Made by a program: the position numbers and the translations under genes
Part shown: positions 42,690-51,393 of the stretch, one piece after another
How the letters are laid out: every line of letters starts with the position of its first letter
How positions within the stretch are numbered: position 1 is the stretch's first letter
The notes under the pieces: model-generated
Database searches by the model: none
Told to the model about the DNA's origin: nothing
What the model saw: only the letters and a program-made list of their open reading frames with translations
From: F1-60-MAGs104 sp964355975
GTDB lineage: Bacteria; Planctomycetota; Phycisphaerae; Phycisphaerales; SM1A02
Assembly: GCA_964355975.1 (NCBI GenBank)
Contig: CAYHFW010000008.1
Location: 31,225 to 95,224, forward strand
Direction: 5' to 3'
Length of the DNA stretch: 64,000 nt

Positions 42690-43742
42690 TCAGAGTTCGA
42701 CGAGCATCGCAGCGAGTAGATCGATGGTCGCGTCGAGGTCGGCCTTGTGCACCATCTCAGTGACAGTGTGGATGTAGCGGGTGCCAGGACCAAAGGCAAC
42801 GCATCGCGCGCCGCGCCCAGCGCGTTGAATCGCACCCGCATCCTGCCCGCCACGTGGAAGCACCGCGCGTTGATGCGCAATGTCATGTCGCTTGGCGACT
42901 GCGCACGCTTGTCGCACGAGCGTGATGTCTGAAATCATCGATGAATCTTGCACCATGATCGCAACGCCGAGTCCTTGCTTCGTCACGCGCTGGGTGTCTG
43001 GGATGCCAGGAGTGTCGCACGCGAGATTCACGTCGAGGCCGATGCCGATGTCAGCGTTGCACGCATTCGCCGCGACCTGTGCGCCGCGCAATCCAACCTC
43101 TTCTTGCGTCGTGAACGCGACAACGATCTCGCACGCATGTCCACCGCGCGTCTTCGCCACGCGTCGCACTGCCTCGATCGCGGTGAACACGGCCATGCGA
43201 TTGTCGATCGCCTTCGAGACGACCTTGAGCGGAGTCTCGAGGAATGGCTCGTGCATCACGACAAAGTCGCCAATCTGCGCGAACTTGAGTACTTCTGCGG
43301 CGCTGCGCCCGAGGTCGACAAAGAACTCTTCGGTTCCTGGCACTTTCGTGCGATCTGCTTCGCTCGAAATGTGGATCGGTTTGCCTCCAGGATTCAACAC
43401 TCCCTCGAAGTCACCCGAATCAGTGACGACAAGCACCCGCCGTGAAAACAGATTGCGTGGGTCGAAGCCGCCAGCAGGGTTGAGCCAGAGAAAGCCCTGA
43501 TCGTCGATGTGGCGAACGTAAAATCCGATCTCATCCATATGTGCAGCGATGAGCACGCGCGTGGGTTTCTCGCCACGCTTCTTTTTCGTCGGCGCGCGCG
43601 TGCAGATGAGCGAACCCATTGGGTCAGTCTCGACATGATCAAAGAGCCCCTTGGTTTCCTTCTGCACGAGTGCACGTACGCGTTCCTCGCGTCCTGGGAT
43701 TCCTGCGGTCTCGCACAATCGTCGAAGAAGGTCGTAGTTCAT
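42690..43742 (-). CDS. M42 family metallo-aminopeptidase (FrvX/glutamyl aminopeptidase-like)
   Basis: Cytoplasmic dinuclear zinc peptidase that usually assembles into tetrahedral dodecamers. The 350-residue protein shows the co-catalytic metal motifs: AAHMDEIGFYV near 67, KAIDNRMAVFTAIEAV near 178, TTQEEVGLRGAQVAA near 210, GLDVN and GTRYIHTVTEMV near 325. An apical domain insert (about 75-160) carries FSRRVLVVTDSGDFEGV. It probably trims peptides after proteasome or protease action. Its ATG overlaps the region immediately upstream of ygfZ, so promoters of the two divergent genes must lie within each other's coding ends. Confidence 0.92.
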   Translation of the reverse strand: MNYDLLRRLCETAGIPGREERVRALVQKETKGLFDHVETDPMGSLICTRAPTKKKRGEKPTRVLIAAHMDEIGFYVRHIDDQGFLWLNPAGGFDPRNLFSRRVLVVTDSGDFEGVLNPGGKPIHISSEADRTKVPGTEEFFVDLGRSAAEVLKFAQIGDFVVMHEPFLETPLKVVSKAIDNRMAVFTAIEAVRRVAKTRGGHACEIVVAFTTQEEVGLRGAQVAANACNADIGIGLDVNLACDTPGIPDTQRVTKQGLGVAIMVQDSSMISDITLVRQACAVAKRHDIAHQRAVLPRGGQDAGAIQRAGRGARCVAFGPGTRYIHTVTEMVHKADLDATIDLLAAMLVEL

Positions 43743-43764
43743 GAGGCGAGTCTATGATTCTGCG

Positions 43765-45030
43765 ATGAGTTTCGCCGCCTTCCGATTCGAGTCCCCGCTC
43801 CGAGCGCAACATGAAGCGTTTGCGGCGACAGAATCGATGCGCCGCTCGGCGGCGACAACAAGTCGAAGTGATTCGAGCGCGATTGCACATGTGGCACATG
43901 TTGCATGGATTCCATGGGGAAACACAGCAGAAATCGTCGCACACTTCGATTGCGTCGAACTCGAATATGCCGCAATACGCCGCGGTGCCGCCCTCTGCGA
44001 CCTGCCGCAGCGGGGGACCATCGAGGTCACAGGCAAAGACCGAATTGCCTTTCTGCAGCGGATGGTGACACAGGAGTTGCGCGGACTCAGTGCGACACAA
44101 GTGCGCCGCACGTTCTGGCTCAATCGCAAGGGGCGCATCGAAGCCGATCTGCTTCTTTGCGAGCTCGGTGAGCGCCTGCTGATTGATTGTTCGGGCAGTG
44201 TGGCAGCGGCGACGGCGACGGCGCTCAATGGCTTCATCTTCTCAGAAGAAGTCGCGATCACCGATGTCTCGAACCGCGACTACCGACTTGCCCTGCACGG
44301 TCCTGAAACTCTGCACCTGCTCTCGCTGGTTGGTGCGAGTGCGGCGACACTGGACATCCTGCAACAGGGTGCACCCAGCGGCGCGTGTGCTGCAGATTCG
44401 TTGGCCGCGGTGCCATGCGTTCTCGTGCGTCACGACTCGTGCGGCGAGGTCGGCGTCGAGATCATCGTTGCGCGCGAACATGCCGCGACCTTGTGGAGCG
44501 CGCTTCTAGGGGTGCACGACCTGCTCGATGCAGGCCGTCGCCGCGCGCGACCTTGCGGATGGCACGCCTACAACATTGCGCGAATTGAGGCGGGAAATCC
44601 GCTCTTTGAAGTCGATTTCTCGACATCGAGTCTGCCGCACGAGACCAGCATTCTCGCGCAGTGCGTCTCGTTCACCAAGGGTTGCTATCTCGGACAAGAG
44701 GTGGTTGCGCGCATGGCGAGCCTCGGAAAACCCAAACAAGTCATCTGCGCATTCCGGATGGACCGTCCCGTGCTTCCAGTCGAAGGCGCACCGATCTTCA
44801 CCGCCGCGACCGCTGCGACAGCGAGTGCAGAAGTCGGCATCGTGACCAGTAGCACATTGAGCCCAATGCTCGGAGCAGCATCGATCGGTTTCGCAACAGT
44901 GAAGTATGCACATGCCAAGCCAGAGTGCGCGTTGCTGATTGCTGCGGATGGAAACAACGAACCTGCCCGCGTGCAGAGCCAACTCGAATTCGTGAAGCCC
45001 TCTGCGACCCGCGAGGCTGAAGCCCGATGA
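43765..45030 (+). CDS. ygfZ: Folate-binding Fe-S cluster maintenance protein YgfZ/GcvT-like
   Basis: Tetrahydrofolate-binding protein needed for certain Fe-S enzymes. The 421-residue protein has the GcvT-like fold (CDLPQRGTIEVTGKDRIAFLQRMVT near 90, FWLNRKGRIEADLLL) and the defining motif KGCYLGQEVVARMASLGKPKQ with its conserved Cys near 314. The long N-terminus of about 75 residues before the fold is unusual. ATG at 43741 is an alternative start but would overlap the divergent peptidase start. The stop overlaps the ATG of a small membrane protein gene (ATGA). Confidence 0.9.
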   Translation: MSFAAFRFESPLRAQHEAFAATESMRRSAATTSRSDSSAIAHVAHVAWIPWGNTAEIVAHFDCVELEYAAIRRGAALCDLPQRGTIEVTGKDRIAFLQRMVTQELRGLSATQVRRTFWLNRKGRIEADLLLCELGERLLIDCSGSVAAATATALNGFIFSEEVAITDVSNRDYRLALHGPETLHLLSLVGASAATLDILQQGAPSGACAADSLAAVPCVLVRHDSCGEVGVEIIVAREHAATLWSALLGVHDLLDAGRRRARPCGWHAYNIARIEAGNPLFEVDFSTSSLPHETSILAQCVSFTKGCYLGQEVVARMASLGKPKQVICAFRMDRPVLPVEGAPIFTAATAATASAEVGIVTSSTLSPMLGAASIGFATVKYAHAKPECALLIAADGNNEPARVQSQLEFVKPSATREAEAR

Positions 45031-45197
45031 ACCCGCAAGATCTCGGCGATGCCGAATGGGGATGGACCCCAGATGTGCTTCTCTTCGCCGCCGCCGCTGT
45101 GATGAGTATTGCGGTGATCACCTTCAGCATCTGGCTCTTCGCGCGTGCTGCGCGAGAAGAAGCAAAGAAACAGCAGAGAAAGCAGGGGGATTCGTGA
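45027..45197 (+). CDS. Small single-pass membrane protein, 56 residues
   Basis: Starts MNPQDLGDAEWGWTP, followed by one hydrophobic helix (VLLFAAAAVMSIAVITFSIWLF) and a basic tail (RAAREEAKKQQRKQGDS). The ATG overlaps the ygfZ stop (ATGA) and the TGA overlaps the GTG of the HMG-CoA lyase gene (GTGA). Such double coupling is strong evidence that it is translated. The basic tail indicates Nout-Cin topology. It is probably a small membrane adaptor; the function is unknown. Confidence 0.75.
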   Translation: MNPQDLGDAEWGWTPDVLLFAAAAVMSIAVITFSIWLFARAAREEAKKQQRKQGDS

Positions 45198-46063
45198 AGT
45201 CGATCCGGATCACCGAAGTTGGTCCGCGCGACGGACTGCAGAATGAAGCGCGCGCGATCCCCACGGCACAGAAAGTCGAATTCATCGATCGACTCTCTGC
45301 AACTGGTCTCGCTGAGATTGAAGTCACAAGTTTCGTGAGTGCACGCTGGGTGCCGCAACTCGGTGACGCTGCCGAGGTGCTCAGCACGATTCAGCGCCGG
45401 CCTGGCACGATCTACTCAGCACTCGTTCCCAATGAACAAGGCCTCGATCGCGCGCTTGAGACGAAACTCGACAAGGTCGCGGTCTTCATCTCTGCGACTG
45501 AAGGATTTAGCCGCCGCAACACGAATGGATCAATCGAAGAAGTGCTCACGCGCATTGCACCAGTGATCGCGCGTGCGCGCAGCGCGAGCCTCATCGTGCG
45601 CGGGTACATCAGTTGTGTGATTCGCTGTCCATTCGATGGTGTTGTGCAGCCCGAACAGGTGCGCGTGCTTTGCCAGCGCCTCATCGACCTCGGGGTGCAT
45701 GAGATTGATCTCGGCGACACGATCGGTGCGGCCGATCCCGACGCGATTTCGCGCTTGTACGAAGGGATCCACGCAACGATCGACCCTGGCGCGACCACAT
45801 TGCACTTGCACGACACGCAGGGGCGTGCGATCGCGTGTGCGATGCGTGCGATCGAGATCGGCGTCCGTTCGTTCGATGCGAGCGCAGGTGGACTCGGCGG
45901 CTGCCCATACGCACCGGGTGCTCCTGGAAATGTCGCAACAGAAGCGCTCGTGCGCGCGGTCGAAGCGCGCGGATTCGAGACCGGCGTCGATGCTCACGCA
46001 CTCGCAGACGCAGGTCGTTGGATGCGCCAGCAACTCTCTGATCGCTCGCCCGCGAGTTCATAG
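45194..46063 (+). CDS. mvaB: Hydroxymethylglutaryl-CoA lyase
   Basis: Cleaves HMG-CoA to acetoacetate and acetyl-CoA, the last step of leucine catabolism; related DRE-TIM enzymes act on similar acyl-CoAs. The 289-residue protein begins KSIRITEVGPRDGLQNE. It has IEVTSFVSARWVPQLGD, SCVIRCPFDG, the metal-binding TLHLHDTQGRA, and the signature GGLGGCPYAPGAPGNVATE with the catalytic Cys. The GTG at 45194 was chosen because it gives the exact family N-terminus, follows CAGGGGGA and overlaps the preceding stop. The 3' end overlaps the convergent phosphoesterase gene by 70 bases. Confidence 0.93.
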   Translation: MKSIRITEVGPRDGLQNEARAIPTAQKVEFIDRLSATGLAEIEVTSFVSARWVPQLGDAAEVLSTIQRRPGTIYSALVPNEQGLDRALETKLDKVAVFISATEGFSRRNTNGSIEEVLTRIAPVIARARSASLIVRGYISCVIRCPFDGVVQPEQVRVLCQRLIDLGVHEIDLGDTIGAADPDAISRLYEGIHATIDPGATTLHLHDTQGRAIACAMRAIEIGVRSFDASAGGLGGCPYAPGAPGNVATEALVRAVEARGFETGVDAHALADAGRWMRQQLSDRSPASS

Positions 46064-46848
46064 AGTCCGCGGCGCGCACGAATCGCACGCATTGAAACAA
46101 CGAGTTCAGTCGCGGTCTCATCGATGACGACGGCGTGCGGTGACGATGGAAAAGTGAATCCGCCAGTATTCAGGATGCGCCGACGCATCGCCCCGGTTGA
46201 ACTTGCAATCGACCACGCGCCAGCGCGGTGCGAATGACCGCAGACCACGATCTGCGCGTGGGGCCGAAATCGATCTGCGTAACGCGCAGCCTCGTGCGGA
46301 AACTGTCTCCACCAAGCGAGAACACGCGCAACCCGCCACGGATTCATTCCGATCGAAATGAGCGCAGTCGGTTCGTTGTGCGAGATCGTCTCGCCCCACT
46401 GAGCCATTGCCGCTTCGCCTGCTGCAGCGAGGTCGCCTTCAAGCGTCTGTGGATTGCGCGCGCGCGCCGCGCGCAGGGTCTCGCTCACGACACGGTGTGC
46501 GGGGGTCCACGGCAACATGCTCTCTCCAAACGCGTGCCCGTGTGTCACAAAAACCGCTCCGCCGAAGAGGTCGGCAAAGTTGCTGCGCGCTGGATTGAAG
46601 TCGTGATTTCCGTTGATTTGTGTCAGAGTGATGCCCGCGCGGTCAATCATTCCGAGCCACTCATCGAGCAGTGTCAGCCCATGATCACCCCGGTGAAGAT
46701 GATGAATATCTGCGATATCGCCATTCAAAATGAGGTGGTCGCTCTCGGCGAGCAGGGGAGCAAGGGTTGCTGGAGTGCGCGGCGGGCGCCCGCACGGCAC
46801 TTCAGGCAATCCAAAGTGAAGATCAGAGAGGATCAGGGTTCGAGCCAT
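45994..46848 (-). CDS. Calcineurin-like metallophosphoesterase
   Basis: The 284-residue protein begins MARTLILSDLHFG (metal ligands D-x-H), then LNGDIADIHHL, INGNHDFNPA, and late VVCGHSHRAGAW with GGFTFPSS. These five motifs define the dinuclear metallophosphoesterase fold. Substrate unknown; candidates include nucleotides, UDP-sugars or phosphoproteins. It has no signal peptide or membrane helix, so is cytoplasmic. Earlier in-frame starts exist but would intrude on the rpsR leader. About 70 bases at the 3' end overlap the HMG-CoA lyase gene in antisense. Confidence 0.88.
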   Translation of the reverse strand: MARTLILSDLHFGLPEVPCGRPPRTPATLAPLLAESDHLILNGDIADIHHLHRGDHGLTLLDEWLGMIDRAGITLTQINGNHDFNPARSNFADLFGGAVFVTHGHAFGESMLPWTPAHRVVSETLRAARARNPQTLEGDLAAAGEAAMAQWGETISHNEPTALISIGMNPWRVARVLAWWRQFPHEAARYADRFRPHAQIVVCGHSHRAGAWSIASSTGAMRRRILNTGGFTFPSSPHAVVIDETATELVVSMRAIRARRGLYELAGERSESCWRIQRPASASA

Positions 46849-46894
46849 CGGCGTTGCAATCCCGTGGGGGTTGAGTACCCTATCCGACTCGCCG

Positions 46895-46926
46895 CTTCTA
46901 GATGTCCTAGAAGCCCCCCTGTGGGG
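46895..46926 (+). promoter_or_regulatory. leader hairpins upstream of rpsR
   Basis: CTTCTAG (46895-46901) pairs with CTAGAAG (46907-46913), followed at once by CCCCCC-TGTGGGG. These lie in the 160-bp leader of rpsR, where ribosomal protein autoregulation sites are often found. No known S6:S18 motif could be assigned. Confidence 0.4.
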
Positions 46927-47008
46927 TCCGTGGCGAACCTCTGCGCGCAAGGCCGCGACCGCGCGAGGGCATCGAGAGCGGTCGGTGCCATGCGCCGAGG
47001 AACACATC

Positions 47009-47245
47009 ATGTCTCAATTTCAAGCTCCTCCTCCTCCAGTCATTCGCCGCCAAAAAGATGCGAAGGGTCGCCTCTTCATTGATTACAAGCAAGTCGACGA
47101 GCTTCGTCGCGCGATGACACAGAACGGCAAACTTCTTTCGCGCAAGCGACTCGAGATGTCAGCTGGTGATCAGTCGATGCTTGCACAAGCTGTGAAGCGT
47201 GCACGCTTCCTTTCGCTGCTGCCGTTCACGAACGCAGCGACGTAA
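47009..47245 (+). CDS. rpsR: Small ribosomal subunit protein bS18
   Basis: The 78-residue protein has a Pro-rich start (FQAPPPPVIRRQK) then the bS18 core IDYKQVDELRRAMTQNGKLLSRKRLEMSAGDQ and the C-terminal AVKRARFLSLLPFT that contacts 16S rRNA with bS6. GAGGA lies 7-8 bases before the ATG. Unlike the common rpsF-ssb-rpsR-rplI order, it stands alone, followed by its own intrinsic terminator. Confidence 0.94.
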   Translation: MSQFQAPPPPVIRRQKDAKGRLFIDYKQVDELRRAMTQNGKLLSRKRLEMSAGDQSMLAQAVKRARFLSLLPFTNAAT

Positions 47246-47280
47246 GTCAATCCCAAGTCAACCCAAAGTTCGAATTCAAG

Positions 47281-47318
47281 CGCCGCGCAGAAATTATTCC
47301 GCGCGGCGTTTTTCTTTT
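47281..47318 (+). terminator. intrinsic terminator of rpsR
   Basis: An 8-bp GC stem (CGCCGCGC 47281-47288 with GCGCGGCG 47301-47308) is followed by TTTTTCTTTT. The hairpin overlaps the last codons of the convergent TPR gene. Confidence 0.9.
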
Positions 47319-48733
47319 GTCGACTTCCAGAAAGTCGTAGGGATCGCGAGGCGCATCAATCGCGCGCACCCTTCTGTGATTCGCCTCGCGCATGTGTGCA
47401 GGGCCTTGTGCGCCACCATTCCAACAATGCGCATTCGAATTCGACGCAGTCCATGTTCGGTCGGGTTGGCTGAGATCCCGCGCCGAACCGCAGCCCAAGC
47501 GCGTCGCAAATCGCCATGCGTCATCGCGTCGAGCGCAATGTTGTGCAGGGTCTGCGGGCAAGTTCGATTCAGCGCAAGCGCTCGTCGCGCCGCGTGGCGA
47601 CCACCGATTCGATCACCCGATTCGAATCGCGCACGCGCCAATCGTCTCCAAAGCCGCTCATCATTTGGTTGATGCGTCACCGCCGCAGTCAGAATGCGCG
47701 CCGCGACTGCGGGGCGGCCACATTCGATCGCAGCACCCGCGGCTCCCAATGCGACTGTTGGATCGTCGATTCCCTGCACGGTCGATGGAGGCGCTTCGCG
47801 TCCGAAGAGTTCTTCGAGATGCCGTCCCGCCTCTTCGCGCAAGTTCAGTTTCGTGAGCGTTTCGACGAGCCGCAGCCGCACTGGAGTGTCGCGCACTCCA
47901 AGTGTGATCACGAGCGAATACGCAGCACGCGCTTCATCGAGCCGGCCCGCGCGAAGAGCAATATCACCAAGTCGAATATGCGCTGCAGGATTCGCAGGCT
48001 CGAGTTCGACGATGCGTCGGTACTTCTCTTCTGCTTCTGAGATGCGGCCGAGTCCCTCAAGCGTGCGCGCAAGAGCCAAGAGTGTCGCGCTATCGCCAGG
48101 TTGCTCGCGCAGTGCATGAATCAACACGTGGTGTGCAGCTTCAGTCTGGCCCGCGCGCAAAAGCACGACGCCTAAACGGGTCTTGACTGAGGCGATCTTT
48201 GGATTCTGTGAAATCGCCTCGCGGTAGCACCAGATTGCGCGGTCGAACTTTCCTTGTTGCGCTAGGACGTTCGCCATCTCAGCGAGGCAAAGAGGCATCT
48301 CTTTCAGGTATTGCTGCGCAAGAAAGTAGACAGACTCTGCCTCTTCAAATCGGTTGAGCATCCCCAGCGCCAAAATGCGCATCGAATAGGCGGGTTCAAT
48401 CTTGGAGTCGATTTTCGCTGCCCGCTCACAGAGGCGCACACAGCGATCCGCGTGGCCTGCGCGAAGCGCATTCTGCGCAGCGCCCAGAAGCGCGTGCACA
48501 TGATTCGGAACGAGTTCGATCGCGCGTTCGTATGCAGCGAGCGCTTCAGCATGGCGACCCATCGCGTCCAAAGTGACCGCGAGGTTGTGATGCCAGTCTC
48601 CGCGTTCAGGTTCAGTCGCGAGCGCTCGGCGCATCTCAGCGGCGGCCTCCTCGAGTTTTCCAGATTGAAAGAGACCTCGCGCACGTTCAACACGCGCTTG
48701 CGCACTCATCCATTCGCCAGAGTCTTCTGCCAT
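47294..48733 (-). CDS. Tetratricopeptide repeat protein
   Basis: The 479-residue cytoplasmic protein is built almost wholly of TPR helices: ARGLFQSGKLEEAAAEMRRAL, HNLAVTLDAMGRHAEALAAYERAIEL, VLAQQGKFDRAIWCYREAI, LGVVLLRAGQTEAAHHVLIHAL, LARTLEGLGRISEAEEKYRRIVEL and LGDIALRAGRLDEARAAYSLVI, plus further degenerate repeats toward residue 430. No enzymatic domain or signal peptide is present. TPR arrays act as protein-binding scaffolds; the partner is unknown. The rpsR terminator lies within its 3' end. Confidence 0.88.
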   Translation of the reverse strand: MAEDSGEWMSAQARVERARGLFQSGKLEEAAAEMRRALATEPERGDWHHNLAVTLDAMGRHAEALAAYERAIELVPNHVHALLGAAQNALRAGHADRCVRLCERAAKIDSKIEPAYSMRILALGMLNRFEEAESVYFLAQQYLKEMPLCLAEMANVLAQQGKFDRAIWCYREAISQNPKIASVKTRLGVVLLRAGQTEAAHHVLIHALREQPGDSATLLALARTLEGLGRISEAEEKYRRIVELEPANPAAHIRLGDIALRAGRLDEARAAYSLVITLGVRDTPVRLRLVETLTKLNLREEAGRHLEELFGREAPPSTVQGIDDPTVALGAAGAAIECGRPAVAARILTAAVTHQPNDERLWRRLARARFESGDRIGGRHAARRALALNRTCPQTLHNIALDAMTHGDLRRAWAAVRRGISANPTEHGLRRIRMRIVGMVAHKALHTCARRITEGCARLMRLAIPTTFWKSTKEKRRAE

Positions 48734-48835
48734 ATGGGTCTCGAATAGTAGTCACAACCGCGCGACGACAAGCAAAAATGTCATCGTCGATTTATCGGTC
48801 AATTCCACGGCAAACTCGCGCGAAACGCACCGAAA

Positions 48836-49843
48836 CTAATACACCTCGAGCATGCAGCGGTGGGTTGGACGCACGCGACGCTTGATCTGTTCAGTCGTCC
48901 ACTCTGCGGGTGGAATGTGGGCTATCTCTTCGTGCACCGTCAGATAACCGCCGCCAAGTCCCGCAGCGGCGAGTGCTTGAAAGACTCCAACCTGCATCCC
49001 AGCGAGTCCGCAGGCATACATCAGAGTTCGGTTCGATTCGAGCAGTGGTCTGAAGTGGTCCATCCGAGTGGCGACATAGTGGTGGGCATGAGGACCATGA
49101 CCTGGTTGCGGCAGCGGCTCTCGACTGATCACCGTGTGGTACGTGAAGTTCTTGTGTTCAGATGCGAGCGCGCGAAACCATGAGTCGTACAGCAGGTCAG
49201 TGCGGTATGGGGCACCCATCACAAGGTGAATCTGGCTTCTGCACGGCCCGTTCCAAGCCGCGCGCCAAGGCGACCCTTCAGGAGGTCCAACCAAGAGTTC
49301 ATGAATCATCCCCCGAAAAGGTGCGATCCCAGTTCCGGTTGCGAGAAAGATGTAATCGTGCGCGCTGGGGTCGGTCGGTAACACGAACCGCTTTCCGTTG
49401 GGGCCTGAGACGCGCACCTCATCGCCGACCTTGCAGTCACAGAGCCAGTTGCTGCAGACTCCCAAGATCAGGGGATGCCCATCCGACCGCGTCGGATCAT
49501 TTTCGTCCGCAATCTCTTCAATCGTTCGCTTGCAGGTTGTCGAGATGACTCGCCCAAAGCCATCCTCGCCGTAACTCGGACTCGCGATCGAATAAAGGCG
49601 CACTTTGTGTGGTCGACCTTTGGCATCGAGCCCAGGCACAACGACCCCAAACGATTGGCCCGCGAGAAATGTGCCCGCGAGGGGGGTGCCAGTGAGATCA
49701 ACCCCGATATGCCGCACGAAACTCGCAGATTTTCCACGAATGCAGGAGTCGCTCGATGCGATCTTTGCCGCGATGGCCGCTCCGGGCAACACCACGTGCA
49801 TTTTCGCTTCGGGAAGGGTTGGATCGTTGGGGTGCACCGTCAT
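48836..49843 (-). CDS. Plant-type ferredoxin-NADP(H) reductase
   Basis: FAD enzyme moving electrons between NADP(H) and ferredoxin or flavodoxin. The 335-residue protein matches the plastid/cyanobacterial type: FAD-binding RLYSIASP near 80, GVCSNWLCDCKVGDEVRVSGPNGKRFVLP near 130, the NADP-binding FLATGTGIAPFRGMI, YACGLAGMQVGV, and a C-terminal Tyr in MLEVY that in plant FNRs stacks on the flavin. The bacterial (Fpr) type lacks this aromatic end. The physiological partner here is unknown; it stands alone between the TPR gene and the divergent murA. Confidence 0.9.
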   Translation of the reverse strand: MTVHPNDPTLPEAKMHVVLPGAAIAAKIASSDSCIRGKSASFVRHIGVDLTGTPLAGTFLAGQSFGVVVPGLDAKGRPHKVRLYSIASPSYGEDGFGRVISTTCKRTIEEIADENDPTRSDGHPLILGVCSNWLCDCKVGDEVRVSGPNGKRFVLPTDPSAHDYIFLATGTGIAPFRGMIHELLVGPPEGSPWRAAWNGPCRSQIHLVMGAPYRTDLLYDSWFRALASEHKNFTYHTVISREPLPQPGHGPHAHHYVATRMDHFRPLLESNRTLMYACGLAGMQVGVFQALAAAGLGGGYLTVHEEIAHIPPAEWTTEQIKRRVRPTHRCMLEVY

Positions 49844-50018
49844 TGAATCGGGATCGTAGGAACTTCAAACGAAGTGGGGGAACTCTTCAACAAATGTGAC
49901 CCTCAGCACTGCCGACCGCCGAAATATATTTCACGAAGTTGGGCCTCCGTGGCACCACTCCTGTAGCACCGGCACGCCGTGCGCCGAGGCTGCATTCGAT
50001 GGAACGCACGCCGCGATC

Positions 50019-50025
50019 AAGGAGG
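50019..50025 (+). promoter_or_regulatory. strong ribosome binding site of murA
   Basis: AAGGAGG lies 6 bases before ATG 50032 and decides this start over the in-frame ATG at 49939. Confidence 0.85.
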
Positions 50026-50031
50026 ATCGCA

Positions 50032-51393
50032 ATGGACAAGTTCGTCATTCAAGGTGGTCAACGGTTGGCTGGACGCATCCGGGTCGAGGGGGCGAAGAAC
50101 GCGACGCTTCCGCTCATGGCAACTTCGCTCTTGACCAATGAAGAGGTCACGCTGACAAATGTTGCGAGCCTCGCGGACATCGTGAGCATGCGCAAGTTGC
50201 TCAACACCCTTGGCGTCGAGACCCATCTTGGCGATGACCGCGTCTCGATGCAGACGAAGGATCCCAACGCAATCGAGGCCCCGTACGAGCAAGTTCGAAC
50301 AATGCGTGCGTCGATCTGCATTCTTGGACCGATGCTCGCGCGCCGAAAGAAAGCCATCATCTCAATGCCTGGAGGATGCGCCTTCGGCGACCGTCCAGTC
50401 GACCTGCATCTTCGCGGCCTCGAGAAACTCGGCGCAAAGATCGAACTTCGAAATGGCAACATCCACGCGAGCGCAGATCGCCTCAAGGGAGCAACGGTTT
50501 TCTTGGGTGGCCCATTCGGATCGACCGTTCTTGGCACTGCAAACGTCATGAGCGCAGCCACCCTTGCCACTGGGCGCACCGTCATTGAGAGCGCCGCTTG
50601 TGAGCCAGAAATTGTCGATCTTGCCGAGCTGCTCATCTCGATGGGAGCCAAGATTCGCGGCGCGGGCGGACCACGCATCATCATCGATGGCGTCGATGAA
50701 CTCGGCGGTACATCGCACCGGGTGATGCCTGACCGGATCGTCGCTGGGACATACGCGATCGCCGCCGCGATCACCAATGGCGAGATTGTGATCGACGACT
50801 TTCCGTACGACTCACTGCTCGCAGTGATCGATCGCCTTGCACTCATCGGAGTGAATGTGCACAAGATCACCCCCGATGCAGATGAGCGTTGCTGCACGGT
50901 GCGCGTGACGAGCGAGCGTCAACTCAAGCCGACCGTCATCACGACGCAGCCGCATCCTGGATTCCCAACCGATTTGCAGGCGCAGTTCATGGCGCTCTTG
51001 TGCTTCGCGCAGGGCAACTCAGTGATCACCGAGAAGATCTATCCCGAACGATTCATGCACGTCGCAGAACTCTCACGCATGGGAGCGCAACTCTTGCGTC
51101 ACGGACCCACCGTGGTCGTTTCAGGTGGCGGCAGACTCGTCGGCGCCGAAGTGATGGCCAGCGACTTGCGTGCATCTGCAAGTCTCGTGCTCGCCGCGCT
51201 TGCTGCCGAGGGAGAGACGACGGTCAACCGCGTCTATCACCTCGACCGCGGCTATCAACGCATGGAAGAGACGCTGCGTCAACTCGGAGCACGAATCGAG
51301 CGTGTCAAGAAACAACCAGCAGTTGCCGATGGTTCAACGCTCGGTGCTGGAATGGCCGCAGGCGCCGCGCAATCGATGCAAGAAGAGGGCTGA
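50032..51393 (+). CDS. murA: UDP-N-acetylglucosamine 1-carboxyvinyltransferase
   Basis: First committed step of peptidoglycan synthesis: transfers enolpyruvate from PEP to UDP-GlcNAc. The 453-residue protein has the substrate-binding RVEGAKNATLPLMATSLL, and the catalytic loop MPGGCAFGDRPVDLHLRGL with Cys116, the residue fosfomycin alkylates. It continues with GTANVMSAATLATGRTVIESAACEPEI, TDLQAQFMALL and ITEKIYPERFMH. The C-terminus is about 25 residues longer than usual and Ala/Gly-rich. The last 60 bases overlap the convergent SpoU gene. A murA gene argues that this planctomycete builds peptidoglycan. Confidence 0.96.
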   Translation: MDKFVIQGGQRLAGRIRVEGAKNATLPLMATSLLTNEEVTLTNVASLADIVSMRKLLNTLGVETHLGDDRVSMQTKDPNAIEAPYEQVRTMRASICILGPMLARRKKAIISMPGGCAFGDRPVDLHLRGLEKLGAKIELRNGNIHASADRLKGATVFLGGPFGSTVLGTANVMSAATLATGRTVIESAACEPEIVDLAELLISMGAKIRGAGGPRIIIDGVDELGGTSHRVMPDRIVAGTYAIAAAITNGEIVIDDFPYDSLLAVIDRLALIGVNVHKITPDADERCCTVRVTSERQLKPTVITTQPHPGFPTDLQAQFMALLCFAQGNSVITEKIYPERFMHVAELSRMGAQLLRHGPTVVVSGGGRLVGAEVMASDLRASASLVLAALAAEGETTVNRVYHLDRGYQRMEETLRQLGARIERVKKQPAVADGSTLGAGMAAGAAQSMQEEG

